Source of the DNA: Ignisphaera sp.
GTDB taxonomy: Archaea > Thermoproteota > Thermoprotei_A > Sulfolobales > Ignisphaeraceae
Reading direction: 5' to 3'
Assembly (NCBI GenBank): GCA_038735125.1
Contig: JAVYNU010000002.1
Coordinates: 34,806 to 98,805, forward strand
Length of the DNA stretch: 64,000 nucleotides
In this document: one piece after another, positions 1 through 8,803 of the stretch
Position numbering within the stretch: position 1 is the first letter of the stretch
How the letters are laid out: every line of letters starts with the position of its first letter
Position numbers and translations under genes: made by a program
Notes under the pieces: generated by a model
Told to the model about the DNA's origin: nothing
The model's database searches: none
Seen by the model: the letters and a program-made list of their open reading frames with translations, nothing else

Positions 1-954
1 TTTCAGTCTCACCTCAGCACCAAGCGGTCTCCCGGCTACTCTATTGGTTAGCTTGCAAAATGAACACATGTCATCACTTGATGGAGCTCCACAGACTACG
101 CATCTTTTCAATGTTTTTGCGACAGACAGTGTTTTATATACATGGATATTTCGTGCTACAGCCCTTGCAAAGGATATTTTGATCCCAGGGTGCAAGCTTT
201 CTAGATTATTTAAGAATTCCTTAACTTGTTTATCAAGACTCTTCTTACTTGTGTAGGGACACTCTTCATCTACAAAAGGCAGGTTAGAAAGTTTTGCGTA
301 GAGCGCTATTTCATGTTCTGAAACATCGTATAGAGGTCTTATCCTACCGACAAAGCCATCCACGCTCTCAGTTTTAGGGCCAAGTTTAGATATTTCGAAG
401 AGGTTTTGAAGCATGAAATTTTTGAGAATGTATGGCAATAAGTCATCGAGGTGATGCCCAAGTGCTGCAGCATCAGCCTTAATCTCTTGAGCAACAACAT
501 TTATCAGATACCTTTTTATTAAACCACATATGCTACATGGTGGTCTCCTTGTTTTGTGTACAAGCTCGGGTAGGCTGTAGCCTATGAGGGTCTTGAGATC
601 TAGAATAATGAGTGGGGTACCAAGTGATTTGCAGAAATGTTCTACGATCTCTCGTGAGATTTTTGAGTATGTTCCTATGCCCAAGTCCATGTGTAGCGCA
701 ATCACTTCGAAACCCATTTTCATAGATGTTTTGTGGAGCAGATAAAGCATGGTGATACTATCTTTGCCCCCAGACACCGCAACAAGCATCCTCTGACCTT
801 GACCAGCAAGTCTATATCTATTGATTGACTCGAAAACCCTTTTCTCAATGAACTCAATAAAGTGTTTTTTGCATAGCCACAGCTTTGCATAGGCTATTCT
901 TGTGGCAGCTGGTTCTCCGCATAAAGAGCATCTAATCTCTTTGCCAGACTTCAT
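1..954 (-). CDS. TtuA/Ncs6-family tRNA 2-thiolation enzyme (3' end cut by window)
   Basis: Read by hand from the ATG at 954; the frame is open to position 1, giving 318 codons without a stop, so only a short C-terminus is probably missing. The order of parts is an N-terminal zinc site (C9, C12, C28, H31), a PP-loop ATP pyrophosphatase motif SGGKDS at residues 61-66, a PPCSICG motif and a later Cys (EECPY) that match the iron-sulfur cysteines of this family, and a C-terminal zinc ribbon CVVCG...CSFC. This set is typical of enzymes that put sulfur on tRNA uridine (m5s2U54 in thermophiles, or wobble s2U). TtuA and Ncs6/CTU1 cannot be told apart with certainty here. Confidence 0.88.
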   Translation of the reverse strand, partial: MKSGKEIRCSLCGEPAATRIAYAKLWLCKKHFIEFIEKRVFESINRYRLAGQGQRMLVAVSGGKDSITMLYLLHKTSMKMGFEVIALHMDLGIGTYSKISREIVEHFCKSLGTPLIILDLKTLIGYSLPELVHKTRRPPCSICGLIKRYLINVVAQEIKADAAALGHHLDDLLPYILKNFMLQNLFEISKLGPKTESVDGFVGRIRPLYDVSEHEIALYAKLSNLPFVDEECPYTSKKSLDKQVKEFLNNLESLHPGIKISFARAVARNIHVYKTLSVAKTLKRCVVCGAPSSDDMCSFCKLTNRVAGRPLGAEVRLK

Positions 955-981
955 TTAAAAATATTGCTCTGTTTAGCATAG

Positions 982-1437
982 TTAAAGGCTTTTTGGAGAG
1001 TCTACAAACCAGCTATTCAATACCTTGTCTATGTACTCCTTAGCCCTTAAGCTAAATAGCCTAGCCATGTTTAATGTCTCTTCAAGGTCTATGGATGGAC
1101 AAGACGATTCGCAGACCTGGTGCAAAAAGGTGTTTCTTAGGCATCGAAGAGATCTGACAACTCTTCTAATAGATTTGTATTCGTCCTCCGAAAGGAAACC
1201 CCCTTTTCTCAGTATTGCCAAAGCCTTGTTTATCCTCTTTTTAGAAGAGAGTCTACATAGGCTAGCCTTTAGCTTTCTCTCACCAGAAGCCACAATGATG
1301 TTTGCAGAAACCTTTTCAAAGTATGTGTAGAGCAATATAATTTTTATAGGGTCGGCTAACCGTGGATTCAAAGCCTCTTCTAGAAGATTCTCAATATCGT
1401 CACTTGGTCTATACACATACTCCACAAGAGTCACCAA
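982..1437 (-). CDS. Small HEPN-like hypothetical protein
   Basis: A 151-residue protein I do not recognise by family. It is mostly helical and charged, with RNTFLH at residues 101-106, which fits the R-x4-6-H signature of HEPN domains placed in the last helices. HEPN proteins are often RNases or partners of nucleotidyltransferases, but no nucleotidyltransferase gene adjoins this one; the neighbours are a tRNA thiolase and NAD synthetase on the same strand. The start is an ATG at 1437, with no competing gene in the region. The HEPN assignment rests on one short motif and the helical make-up, so it is tentative. Confidence 0.55.
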   Translation of the reverse strand: MVTLVEYVYRPSDDIENLLEEALNPRLADPIKIILLYTYFEKVSANIIVASGERKLKASLCRLSSKKRINKALAILRKGGFLSEDEYKSIRRVVRSLRCLRNTFLHQVCESSCPSIDLEETLNMARLFSLRAKEYIDKVLNSWFVDSPKSL

Positions 1438-1530
1438 TTTTTATCACGCTACAAGAATTAAAATAGCTCAAGATAATATAAAGTGGAGGTGCCATAAACA
1501 ATTGGTTTGGTTTGAATAGAAATAACCAGG

Positions 1531-2394
1531 TTATTTTGTGTGGCCCCTCCTAAGCTTTGCATATATAGACTCTGTTACGTGTTCCACAACAGGTTTTGGA
1601 TCCGGCATTAAGATGCCAGCCCTCTTGTGGGTAGAGGTAGAGTACATGTGCAGAACTCTCTTTACAACATCCTCGCTAACTCCTGTGGCCTCGGGTATCA
1701 CATTTACTGGCATCCCAAGATCGAAAAACGCGAATAGAACTAGATCAATATCTTCATACCTTAGGCTAAGCTCCTCTTCAGCTAGATGGCCGGGCCAAAG
1801 CCTTGGCGAGCTGGGTTTTTCAATAATTTTTCTTGGAACACCTAGAAACCCTCCGAATTTTCTTACCTGGGTCTTCAGCAACACCGTTAGGGGTGCTATA
1901 TCTGTTGCACCGTCGCCATATTTTGTGAAGTAGCCAATTAGATACTCGCTCCTATCACTAGTGCCAAGAACCAAATAGTCAAGTTTATTTGCGTAGTAGT
2001 ATAGAACACACATTCTGATTCTGGCTCTCAGATTCCCAACAGCAAGTGTGTCGCTGTTTGAGGCTATTGGAATGCTTCTAATATATGATTCGACTATATC
2101 AGATATTTCAACAATGTTGTATCTCCCGCCAAATCTGTTGACAAGCTCGATGGCGTCATCCACATCCTCTTTTGGTGTTGTATTCTTGTCGGGCATTATA
2201 ATGGCTAGGACATTCTCTCTACCCACACTTCTAACAGCCAATGCATAGGCTGTAGCAGAATCAACACCACCGCTAACTCCGATAACAAAACCTTTTTTGC
2301 CGGAGGCTGCCAGGCTGCTCTTCAAGAATTTTGATAGGTAGTCCTCCACAAAGCTATAGTCTATCTGTGTTATGTCATCTATTGTGATTCTCAT
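1531..2394 (-). CDS. nadE: NAD(+) synthetase, ammonia-dependent type
   Basis: A 287-residue enzyme that amidates nicotinic acid adenine dinucleotide to NAD with ATP. It has the PP-loop SGGVDS at residues 41-46, a GTSDRSEYLIGYFTKYGDG segment and the KPSSPRLWPG loop characteristic of NadE. There is no glutaminase domain, so ammonia is the likely nitrogen donor, as usual for short archaeal NadE. The start ATG at 2394 gives a normal N-terminus (MRITIDDI). It lies 20 bp after the MobB gene on the same strand and may be transcribed with it. Confidence 0.95.
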   Translation of the reverse strand: MRITIDDITQIDYSFVEDYLSKFLKSSLAASGKKGFVIGVSGGVDSATAYALAVRSVGRENVLAIIMPDKNTTPKEDVDDAIELVNRFGGRYNIVEISDIVESYIRSIPIASNSDTLAVGNLRARIRMCVLYYYANKLDYLVLGTSDRSEYLIGYFTKYGDGATDIAPLTVLLKTQVRKFGGFLGVPRKIIEKPSSPRLWPGHLAEEELSLRYEDIDLVLFAFFDLGMPVNVIPEATGVSEDVVKRVLHMYSTSTHKRAGILMPDPKPVVEHVTESIYAKLRRGHTK

Positions 2395-2414
2395 ACAGCA
2401 TCGCCGAAATGTGT

Positions 2415-3188
2415 TCAGTCAAGATTTATCTCGATAACAATTTTTCTCCTATTATTCTCAACCCCTTTGAGAGACGATATAAACCCTTCTATGGTAGACC
2501 TCAAAGCGTTTTTAACAAATGGGTTTAGCGGCACATTCCTATCATTTACAAGTAGTTTAACGTCTAGTTTAACGGGGCACCAACTCGTTTTCCCCATTGC
2601 AAAAGCCTTTGCAAATGTTCTACAAGACTCGAAGCCACAATACCCGCAGTTTAGCTTTGGTGTCTGAGACTCTATATAGCTAATAGCCTTGTCCTCAACT
2701 AGGTTAGCCAGCTCATCTACATCGCTTTTTGTGAAGACCTTAAACTCGTGTTTTCCTCTCAAGGCGTCTGCAAGCTCCTCGCTAGCAACAACGGCAATGA
2801 GGTTTTTAAGGCTCTTTATAGACTCTATCTCCTCAGCCTTGTTGACAATGGCTACAGAGTCTCCCACGCTTGAATCTCTAAACCCTTCAACAACAACTAT
2901 TGGTGTGGTGAGGTAACTAACAACGTGGCTTAGATCGTCAACCCACTTGCTATAGAATACAGCGCCCTTGCTAGGCGCTGAAACAACAACTACATCGGCA
3001 CCAGCACTAGAGTATATATAACTGTCTTTGTCAGCAACATCGATTTCGCCATGGGAATGTTTAATTATGCCAACTATGTAGCCCCTCGACTTGAGCTTTG
3101 CAACTATTTGCGAAGCTAAGCTTGTTTTGCCACTTTTTCTCGCAAAAGAAACGAATCTAATTACATAGGGATTCAAAATCCTTCCCAT
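2415..3188 (-). CDS. mobB: MobB-like molybdopterin-guanine dinucleotide protein fused to a 4Fe-4S domain
   Basis: A 257-residue protein. The N-terminal part is a P-loop GTPase-like domain with the MobB-type Walker A (SFARKSGKT, residues 14-22) and the IIKHSH segment. The C-terminal part has four cysteines in the pattern NCGYCGFESC...SWCP, a small 4Fe-4S domain. MobB helps attach a nucleotide to the molybdenum or tungsten cofactor. The MobB plus iron-sulfur fusion is common in archaea and suggests delivery to, or sensing for, redox enzymes. MoaC occurs elsewhere in the window, so the host makes pyranopterin cofactor. The promoter probably lies in 3189-3252, shared with the divergent gene at 3253. 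Confidence 0.88.
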   Translation of the reverse strand: MGRILNPYVIRFVSFARKSGKTSLASQIVAKLKSRGYIVGIIKHSHGEIDVADKDSYIYSSAGADVVVVSAPSKGAVFYSKWVDDLSHVVSYLTTPIVVVEGFRDSSVGDSVAIVNKAEEIESIKSLKNLIAVVASEELADALRGKHEFKVFTKSDVDELANLVEDKAISYIESQTPKLNCGYCGFESCRTFAKAFAMGKTSWCPVKLDVKLLVNDRNVPLNPFVKNALRSTIEGFISSLKGVENNRRKIVIEINLD

Positions 3189-3204
3189 TACTTTATGCGG
3201 TTAC

Positions 3205-3225
3205 AACCTTATATATCTAATCGTT
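3205..3225. promoter_or_regulatory. TATA region between divergent mobB and membrane-protein genes
   Basis: The 64-bp gap between the start codons at 3188 and 3253 holds a CTTATATAT stretch near 3210, the only strong TATA-like element there. It is about 35-40 bp before the plus-strand start and can serve one or both directions. Placement by eye only. Confidence 0.45.
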
Positions 3226-3252
3226 GTAAGTAATGCTGTGGTGTAGTATGAT

Positions 3253-3858
3253 ATGCTAGAAGAAATAGTTTATTTCATAGCAGCTTTGGGCTCAGCGCCA
3301 ATAATATCGCTAGTAGCTATAAACACCAAGAATAGGAGGTATTGGCAAGCTGCTGTTCCGGGAACTGGGGCACTAGCATCTTTAGCTGTGTTTGTCTTGG
3401 TATTTGCAGCGCCGTGGATTATACAAGGAGGTGAGAGCTACACGCTATACAATGCACACAATGTAATGGGATTGGCAGGCGATGTTTTTGCAAAGTCGCT
3501 ATTGCTAACCTCTATATTCGCAGCCTTTGGGGGCGTTCTATGGCTGGCTGACATAGTCAATGGCAGGGAAGTCTTTTTAGCATCATCATCGATAGGATTT
3601 GGTATAGCGCTAGGGTTTATATCATCAGCAACAGCCATAGCGATACTTGGGGATGTTGGCATAGAAGCGATAGGGTGGGGTGCATGGATCTCTATAGCTC
3701 TATGCTCATTAAACATTGTTCTAGGTTTAATAAGGAGAAGAACCAAGGAGCCAAAGCAGCTAAGCAACAACAGCTTAGCGACTATCTACCCAAGTAGTAC
3801 AGAGAATGAGATGGCTAGGAAAATTATTGAAGAGGCTAGAAAAGCCCTCTCTAAATAG
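3253..3858 (+). CDS. Polytopic membrane protein, unknown function
   Basis: A 201-residue protein with about five hydrophobic segments in the first 160 residues (for example residues 5-23, 40-56, 85-100, 113-133, 140-160) and a charged cytoplasmic tail ending in EMARKIIEEARKALSK. No family recognised. The ATG at 3253 follows a TATA-like element. The next gene starts inside its last 53 bases in another frame, suggesting translational coupling or a later true start of that gene. Confidence 0.72.
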   Translation: MLEEIVYFIAALGSAPIISLVAINTKNRRYWQAAVPGTGALASLAVFVLVFAAPWIIQGGESYTLYNAHNVMGLAGDVFAKSLLLTSIFAAFGGVLWLADIVNGREVFLASSSIGFGIALGFISSATAIAILGDVGIEAIGWGAWISIALCSLNIVLGLIRRRTKEPKQLSNNSLATIYPSSTENEMARKIIEEARKALSK

Positions 3859-4525
3859 CCCCAGTAAGAATTTTAACAGAATAGAGTTGTTAAACTTAAA
3901 TTTCTACGAATACTTACATAATTTTGTGGTTGTATTGATAAAAACGGTTTTTTATATAACAATAGCTATAATTGCATTAATTATTGTTACTATAATAGCA
4001 TATAAGTATCTTATCATCCCAGAATCCACCTCAATTGGTATAAGCATAGAGAATGTGGTTAAATCTGCAAGAAAATCTATATTGGTTGTCAGTGCATCTT
4101 TTAGTAATGGCTCGGTAATACCCCAGAAATACACATGCGATGGGGAGAATGTATCGCCACAATTAACAATATCCAATACACCCCAAGAAGCCAAAAGCAT
4201 TGTTTTAATTGTCTATGACCCTGATGCTCCTAGTGGGGTTTTCTATCACTGGATTGTTTACGGATTAAACGGGGCAAAGATAGATATTAGTGAGGGAGGG
4301 TCTAAGAGCGTTAGTCTAAGACAGGGTTTGAATAGCTTTGGATATGTGGGCTATGGGGGGATGTGCCCCCCTAGAGGAGATAAGCCGCATAGATACATAT
4401 TCTTGGCTATGGCCCTCGACATAGATTCTGACTGGGGTAGTGGTCTAAGGCCAGAGGATGTGCTGAGTAGAGTGAATGGACATGTGATTGCATATGGGTA
4501 TATAGTAGGGTTTTACTCGAGGTGA
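3806..4525 (+). CDS. Membrane-anchored PEBP / YbhB-YbcL family protein
   Basis: A 239-residue protein. An N-terminal hydrophobic helix (about residues 40-65) anchors it, and the rest is a phosphatidylethanolamine-binding protein fold with the family landmarks IPQKYTCDGENVSPQL, VYDPDAPSGVFYHWIVYGL and a GYGGMCPPRGDKPHRY loop. The cellular role of archaeal PEBP-like proteins is not established; ligand binding at the cell surface is likely from the anchor. The ATG at 3806 overlaps the preceding gene by 53 bp. A GTG near 3926 or a TTG near 3887 could be the true start, which would still keep the anchor helix. Confidence 0.85.
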   Translation: MRWLGKLLKRLEKPSLNSPSKNFNRIELLNLNFYEYLHNFVVVLIKTVFYITIAIIALIIVTIIAYKYLIIPESTSIGISIENVVKSARKSILVVSASFSNGSVIPQKYTCDGENVSPQLTISNTPQEAKSIVLIVYDPDAPSGVFYHWIVYGLNGAKIDISEGGSKSVSLRQGLNSFGYVGYGGMCPPRGDKPHRYIFLAMALDIDSDWGSGLRPEDVLSRVNGHVIAYGYIVGFYSR

Positions 4526-5457
4526 TGTTATTGACGGTTTTTGTAGCGGGTAGAATAAACTACGATACAATAATATCTGTTGGAGGTGTGTTTGAAAGGG
4601 GTAGGAAATTTGTTGGTAGGGTAATTGCTGAGGGTGTGGGTGGAACAGGCGCAAATATAGCAATATCCATGGCCAGAGCAGGTACAAGGGATGTTAAACT
4701 CTTTGGTGCTGTTGGACACGATCTAAAGGATTTGATTATGAGTTTTCTCAGTTCAGAAGGTGTTGGCACAGAACATATAGTTGTGCTCGGCAAGGCCACG
4801 GGTAAGGCGTATGTTATAATAGACGACTATGGAGAGTCTACAATAGTGTCTATTCCAGGTGCAAACAACGAGCTGGATATTTCCCACATTCCGCAAGAGA
4901 TTGAAAAAGCATTGGCTGTAGTGGTGGCTAACATACCGAGGCATGTCGCTGTAGAGGTGCTTGCAAGATTTCGTGGGAACATGGTTTTCATGGATCCTGG
5001 AAACATTTGGAACCCGCTGGAGATAGTCAACAACGTAGAGTATGAATGTTTTATAATGCCAAATGAAAACGAGTATTTGCACTTCATTAGAACTAGAAAG
5101 GGCGGTGGTGCTGAAGACCCAAAATCGAATTGTCTGATAATTGTTAAGAGAGGTGAGAAGGGGGCAGTGCTATACGACTACAAGAGGGGTAGAGTCATAG
5201 AGGTTAATGCGCTTCCACTAAAAAAGCTTGGCCTAAGACCCTATTCCACATCTGGATGCGGAGACGTCTTCACAGGGGTATTTGCAACGGTATACCTAGA
5301 GAAAAGAAGAGTTAGCGAAGCGCTGGTATATGCATCTATTGCAGCTGGGTTAAAAGCAACACGCATATTGTCATATGATTCGCCGAAAAGAGAAGAACTA
5401 GAGAAGTTTGTTGAGAGATACTCAAGTCTGCTCAACATAAACGAGTCTAGAATATAA
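4522..5457 (+). CDS. PfkB/ribokinase-family sugar or nucleoside kinase
   Basis: A 311-residue kinase with the N-terminal glycine-rich motif GGTGANIAISMARAG and the C-terminal anion-hole motif TSGCGDVFTG, in which the usual GAGD is GCGD (Ala replaced by Cys). The Asp after it is the expected catalytic base. GTG at 4522 and ATG at 4525 are both possible starts; the latter sits on the stop codon of the preceding gene, so the two are probably translated in a coupled way. The substrate cannot be read from sequence; ribokinase, fructokinase and nucleoside kinases share these motifs. Confidence 0.87.
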   Translation: MMLLTVFVAGRINYDTIISVGGVFERGRKFVGRVIAEGVGGTGANIAISMARAGTRDVKLFGAVGHDLKDLIMSFLSSEGVGTEHIVVLGKATGKAYVIIDDYGESTIVSIPGANNELDISHIPQEIEKALAVVVANIPRHVAVEVLARFRGNMVFMDPGNIWNPLEIVNNVEYECFIMPNENEYLHFIRTRKGGGAEDPKSNCLIIVKRGEKGAVLYDYKRGRVIEVNALPLKKLGLRPYSTSGCGDVFTGVFATVYLEKRRVSEALVYASIAAGLKATRILSYDSPKREELEKFVERYSSLLNINESRI

Positions 5458-5512
5458 CCAAGGTTTTTAGATCTGCGTATTTTTGTCTTATAGTTATTTG
5501 GAATCTAATTAA

Positions 5513-6070
5513 TTACTTTTTCAAAGCTTTTATAACAGCATCAATATAGAATGGAATAATGATGAATATTGATATGAGCTCTGATATGGCAGCTCCAGGA
5601 GGCATTTTGTAAAATAGGTGTAGCACCCATGAAGTCACGCCAGCTGCAAGTAGAGCTAATGACAAAATCTTCTTTATTTTGTTTGCTGTGGTTAGAGAGT
5701 ATATCACTAGTGATGCTACTAGAGATAGGAAGAATGCTGCGGAGACCCAGAAGTGTAGTCTACCATACCTGTTGTACATCTCATCAAATACTGCTACGAG
5801 AATTAGGGTGTAGCCAGCTACAGACATGGAGATAGCCAATGCTTTACTAGTCCTGATAATTATTGTGACCGCTGTTACAATGATTAGTGTCCCTCCCAGG
5901 CTGAGACCAAAGTTGAATATTGGAGAGGCTCTGCTATTGATTGCATGACCCAAGTCGCTAAGAGCATTGCCTGTTATGCTGAACCATGGGGAAAGTGCTA
6001 TGGAAATGGCTATGCATATCAATGGTATTGCTATGCTGGTTAGGGGGATTAAAAGCATTTTATTTTTCAT
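5513..6070 (-). CDS. DUF998 family membrane protein
   Basis: About 185 residues with six hydrophobic segments, starting MKNKMLLIPLTS. The segment WFSITGNALSDLGHAIN near the first loop is the hallmark of DUF998 proteins, whose function is unknown. A longer frame extends to 6187, but the ATG at 6070 overlaps the stop codon of the upstream glycosyltransferase-like gene as ATGA, which strongly favours the shorter protein and shows translational coupling. The pairing suggests a joint role at the membrane, perhaps in lipid or glycan handling; that is inference. Confidence 0.82.
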   Translation of the reverse strand: MKNKMLLIPLTSIAIPLICIAISIALSPWFSITGNALSDLGHAINSRASPIFNFGLSLGGTLIIVTAVTIIIRTSKALAISMSVAGYTLILVAVFDEMYNRYGRLHFWVSAAFFLSLVASLVIYSLTTANKIKKILSLALLAAGVTSWVLHLFYKMPPGAAISELISIFIIIPFYIDAVIKALKK

Positions 6071-7515
6071 GACAAATCTCCATGTCTGCTTCCGCGAATG
6101 AGCTGGGCAATTACATCTAGGAGTATTATGAATAGTAGCAGATTCCTTATGAAAGCGATCCACTGGACTGGCGAGTCTATAGTCCAAGGCGAGAAAGATG
6201 TTGATACACTAACATACTTCGATATCTGGGCTCTGAGAGTTGAGTCCTCAAAAAACAGTAGTATTATCAATGCATTGGCGGAGTCTGCTATGGCATATAT
6301 TGTAAGCATTCTTTGGGGTAGAATAGCTATTGCCAATGGTGTTAGCAATAGCATCATCTGAGGCGAGAACACATAGTTTAGAACAGTGCCCACAGCAAGA
6401 GATGAGAAAGTCACACTAAGTAACTTCCAATTATAATCGAGACTAACCATCATAATAATTAACATGAACAATGTTGTCATTATGTAGAACAGTATTCTGT
6501 GGAATGGACTATAGATGTTCTGGACAAATAGAAGATATATACAGTTTTCGCAATACCACGAATAATGATGGTTTATGAAGTCTACAAAACCTTTGCTAAA
6601 CAATGTTGCTACAATTGCATAGGGAATGCCTCCTGTTGTCCCTAAACCAAGCAGATACATAGTCACATCATCGTATCTATGGTTATTAGAATTTTTTGCA
6701 AATGTTTTTTGCAAAAGATCATAGCCAATTGAAAGCCCTGCTAATATCGGTATGATTTTTGTTGAAACAGCTAAGCCTAGTAGAGATCCACTGACGAAAT
6801 AACGTCTGTTGAGGAAATAGTAAAGGGACATCATGACAAGTGTAACTGTTATGATGTCCCAGTTGTATGTAGAGTAGATAACCGTTGATGGAAGTAGAAA
6901 TAGTAGGGCAATTCTTCTATAATCAAAGTTTATAATCTTAGCCATTCTAAGCATATACAAAACCAGAATAAGGGCGAAAGCAACAGTGAGAGAAACTTGT
7001 ATGGCAAAGTGCATCGGAATAACATATTCAGAGACTATGGATCTATACTCCAGAGGATTTCTAGGAACCTTAACAAAGTTGTATGTGTACAGAAATGAGG
7101 TGCATGTAGAGAAATACCATAGAAGCGCTATCATAGGTGGATACTCAAACTTGTAGTCCTTATATGGAGCAGGACATGTAAATATATTGACATCGCCGTT
7201 AACAAGCCTTGTTAAAGCATCTCTATTATACCAGTAATCAGAAATCTTAGAGTCAATAAGCCCAGCAGAGGAAACCACGTCAAGAAACCTTGGAATAAAA
7301 ACGCCATATACAATATCAGTATACAGAAAACCTGGATCGCCAAAGATCGCCTCCTTATTTGGGGGATAAGGCATATGGATATATATCGACAGAGAGAATG
7401 ATGCTACAAAAGCAACTATAATTATAAGAATTGCCATATTCCCTCTAAGTCGCTCTATAAGCATAAATTCAACACCATTGAAAACTATTACACATCTATC
7501 GAACCTCTCCAACAA
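6067..7515 (-). CDS. Multipass membrane glycosyltransferase-like protein (GT87 / DUF2029 type)
   Basis: A 482-residue protein with about ten membrane segments. An extracellular loop after the first helix carries conserved acidic residues (FGDPGFLYTDI) and a later FEYPPMIALLW motif; this EYPP motif before a helix is typical of GT-C fold polyprenyl-phosphate-sugar transferases such as GT87. It probably moves a sugar onto a surface lipid or glycan. ATG at 7515 or at 7464 (MLIERLRGN) could be the start; the second gives a more usual short cytoplasmic N-terminus. A TTTAAAAAG box near 7530-7545 reads as its promoter. Confidence 0.78.
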   Translation of the reverse strand: MLERFDRCVIVFNGVEFMLIERLRGNMAILIIIVAFVASFSLSIYIHMPYPPNKEAIFGDPGFLYTDIVYGVFIPRFLDVVSSAGLIDSKISDYWYNRDALTRLVNGDVNIFTCPAPYKDYKFEYPPMIALLWYFSTCTSFLYTYNFVKVPRNPLEYRSIVSEYVIPMHFAIQVSLTVAFALILVLYMLRMAKIINFDYRRIALLFLLPSTVIYSTYNWDIITVTLVMMSLYYFLNRRYFVSGSLLGLAVSTKIIPILAGLSIGYDLLQKTFAKNSNNHRYDDVTMYLLGLGTTGGIPYAIVATLFSKGFVDFINHHYSWYCENCIYLLFVQNIYSPFHRILFYIMTTLFMLIIMMVSLDYNWKLLSVTFSSLAVGTVLNYVFSPQMMLLLTPLAIAILPQRMLTIYAIADSANALIILLFFEDSTLRAQISKYVSVSTSFSPWTIDSPVQWIAFIRNLLLFIILLDVIAQLIRGSRHGDLS

Positions 7516-7734
7516 CTCTATTACATAGACGCACTTTTTAAAGCTTTAAAATGATTTTGTCTGTCTATAAGATCGATAAACAATAAAAGATGGCACCAAT
7601 GTTTAACGTAGGATAAAAAAGATTAAACGAAAGTATGCATTGAGCAACATCTAAAAGATTTCGAAAGGGTATTGGTGTGTTAAATTGGATTAGATTAGAA
7701 TAGATAAATACCAAGCATTAACTGTGAATAATAT

Positions 7735-8727
7735 TCAATTAGTTTTTGCTACCAGCTTTCTAACAGCTTCTATAACTGTCTTCAGTTTATCTATTGATAT
7801 TGCATACTCTTTTTCTTCATCCCCTAGGCTTCCCCTTAGACCTCCAAAGCCGCAATCGCCTGATACAAGATCTACCCTGCCTCCAGATCTTTCATACACC
7901 TTCAAAAGTGTTGTATATGCTTCGTCCACACCTTCAACCTTTGGTTTTGATGCAGCCACTATTCCAGGTGAGATTATTTTATCATATTTGTTGAGCATGC
8001 TCTTATCTATTAGATCTATATTCGATGGCGTTGCAAAGAATTCGAGGCTTAGATACTTTATTTTGTCAACTCTTGACACAATTTCTAGTAGCTTGGGGTT
8101 CAGATGGCCACATATGTGGATACCCACTTCAGATGCTATAGCGCTCTTAGAGACTTTGCTGAGAACATCTATTATCTCCTCTTCTGTCCACCCATAAAGA
8201 ATTCTTCTGCCAACTATAAATGTGAGTGCTGGTTCATCTATGAAGACTATGTTGTATCCAAGGTTGCTGAGCCTATTAGCTAAGTTACTTACAAATGCTG
8301 TGAAAAAGTCTTTGACTATATCCTTGTCTGCGAGAACAGTCGACTGCAAACCCTTCGAGATATCCTCAGATAAATAGATCCTAGAGGATAATGTAAAAGC
8401 ACCTGTGACAGGTCCTCTCAGCCACTTAAATGCGAGCCCCTCATTTCTAACTATCTCGATGGTTTTTTCAGCATCTTCGATAATAACCTCTGGAGGGGGT
8501 CTTTCAAAGTTTTTCTTGCTAGAGAAATAAATTCCTCTCCTACTATATACAATCCCTAGAGACTCCAAAGGTTTGAGATAGATGTCTATAAATGATCTGA
8601 GCTGGGGATACGTAGGCACGTCAAGACCTATACTCTTCAAGTCTCTTAAAACTCTTCTAATGTTGTCTTCAGAGTATGACAGAGGGAAACTGCCAACATG
8701 GCTTGTTCTAATCATCTTCATCCCCAA
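7735..8727 (-). CDS. Core-MetE-like methionine synthase (cobalamin-independent family, C-terminal domain only)
   Basis: A 330-residue TIM-barrel protein beginning MIRTSHVGSFPLS, the typical start of archaeal short MetE. The zinc ligands are visible: HICGH (His and Cys), a Glu in YLSLEFF, and the Cys of SGDCGFGG. It lacks the N-terminal half of bacterial MetE that binds methyltetrahydrofolate polyglutamate, so as in other archaeal core-MetE proteins the methyl donor is probably a methylated corrinoid protein or another carrier. ATG at 8727 or 8721; the second begins just before IRTSHVGSF. A CitG-like gene lies upstream on the same strand. Confidence 0.88.
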   Translation of the reverse strand: MGMKMIRTSHVGSFPLSYSEDNIRRVLRDLKSIGLDVPTYPQLRSFIDIYLKPLESLGIVYSRRGIYFSSKKNFERPPPEVIIEDAEKTIEIVRNEGLAFKWLRGPVTGAFTLSSRIYLSEDISKGLQSTVLADKDIVKDFFTAFVSNLANRLSNLGYNIVFIDEPALTFIVGRRILYGWTEEEIIDVLSKVSKSAIASEVGIHICGHLNPKLLEIVSRVDKIKYLSLEFFATPSNIDLIDKSMLNKYDKIISPGIVAASKPKVEGVDEAYTTLLKVYERSGGRVDLVSGDCGFGGLRGSLGDEEKEYAISIDKLKTVIEAVRKLVAKTN

Positions 8728-8803
8728 CCAGTATTACTAACAAGTACATTTGCCACAATTTATATACTTTGTCAATTAGACACAAAATATTGGGTGAAAA
8801 GCT

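Noticed and set aside
44..256. 70-residue plus-strand ORF at the left edge
   Set aside because: Antisense to the clear TtuA-family coding frame on the minus strand.
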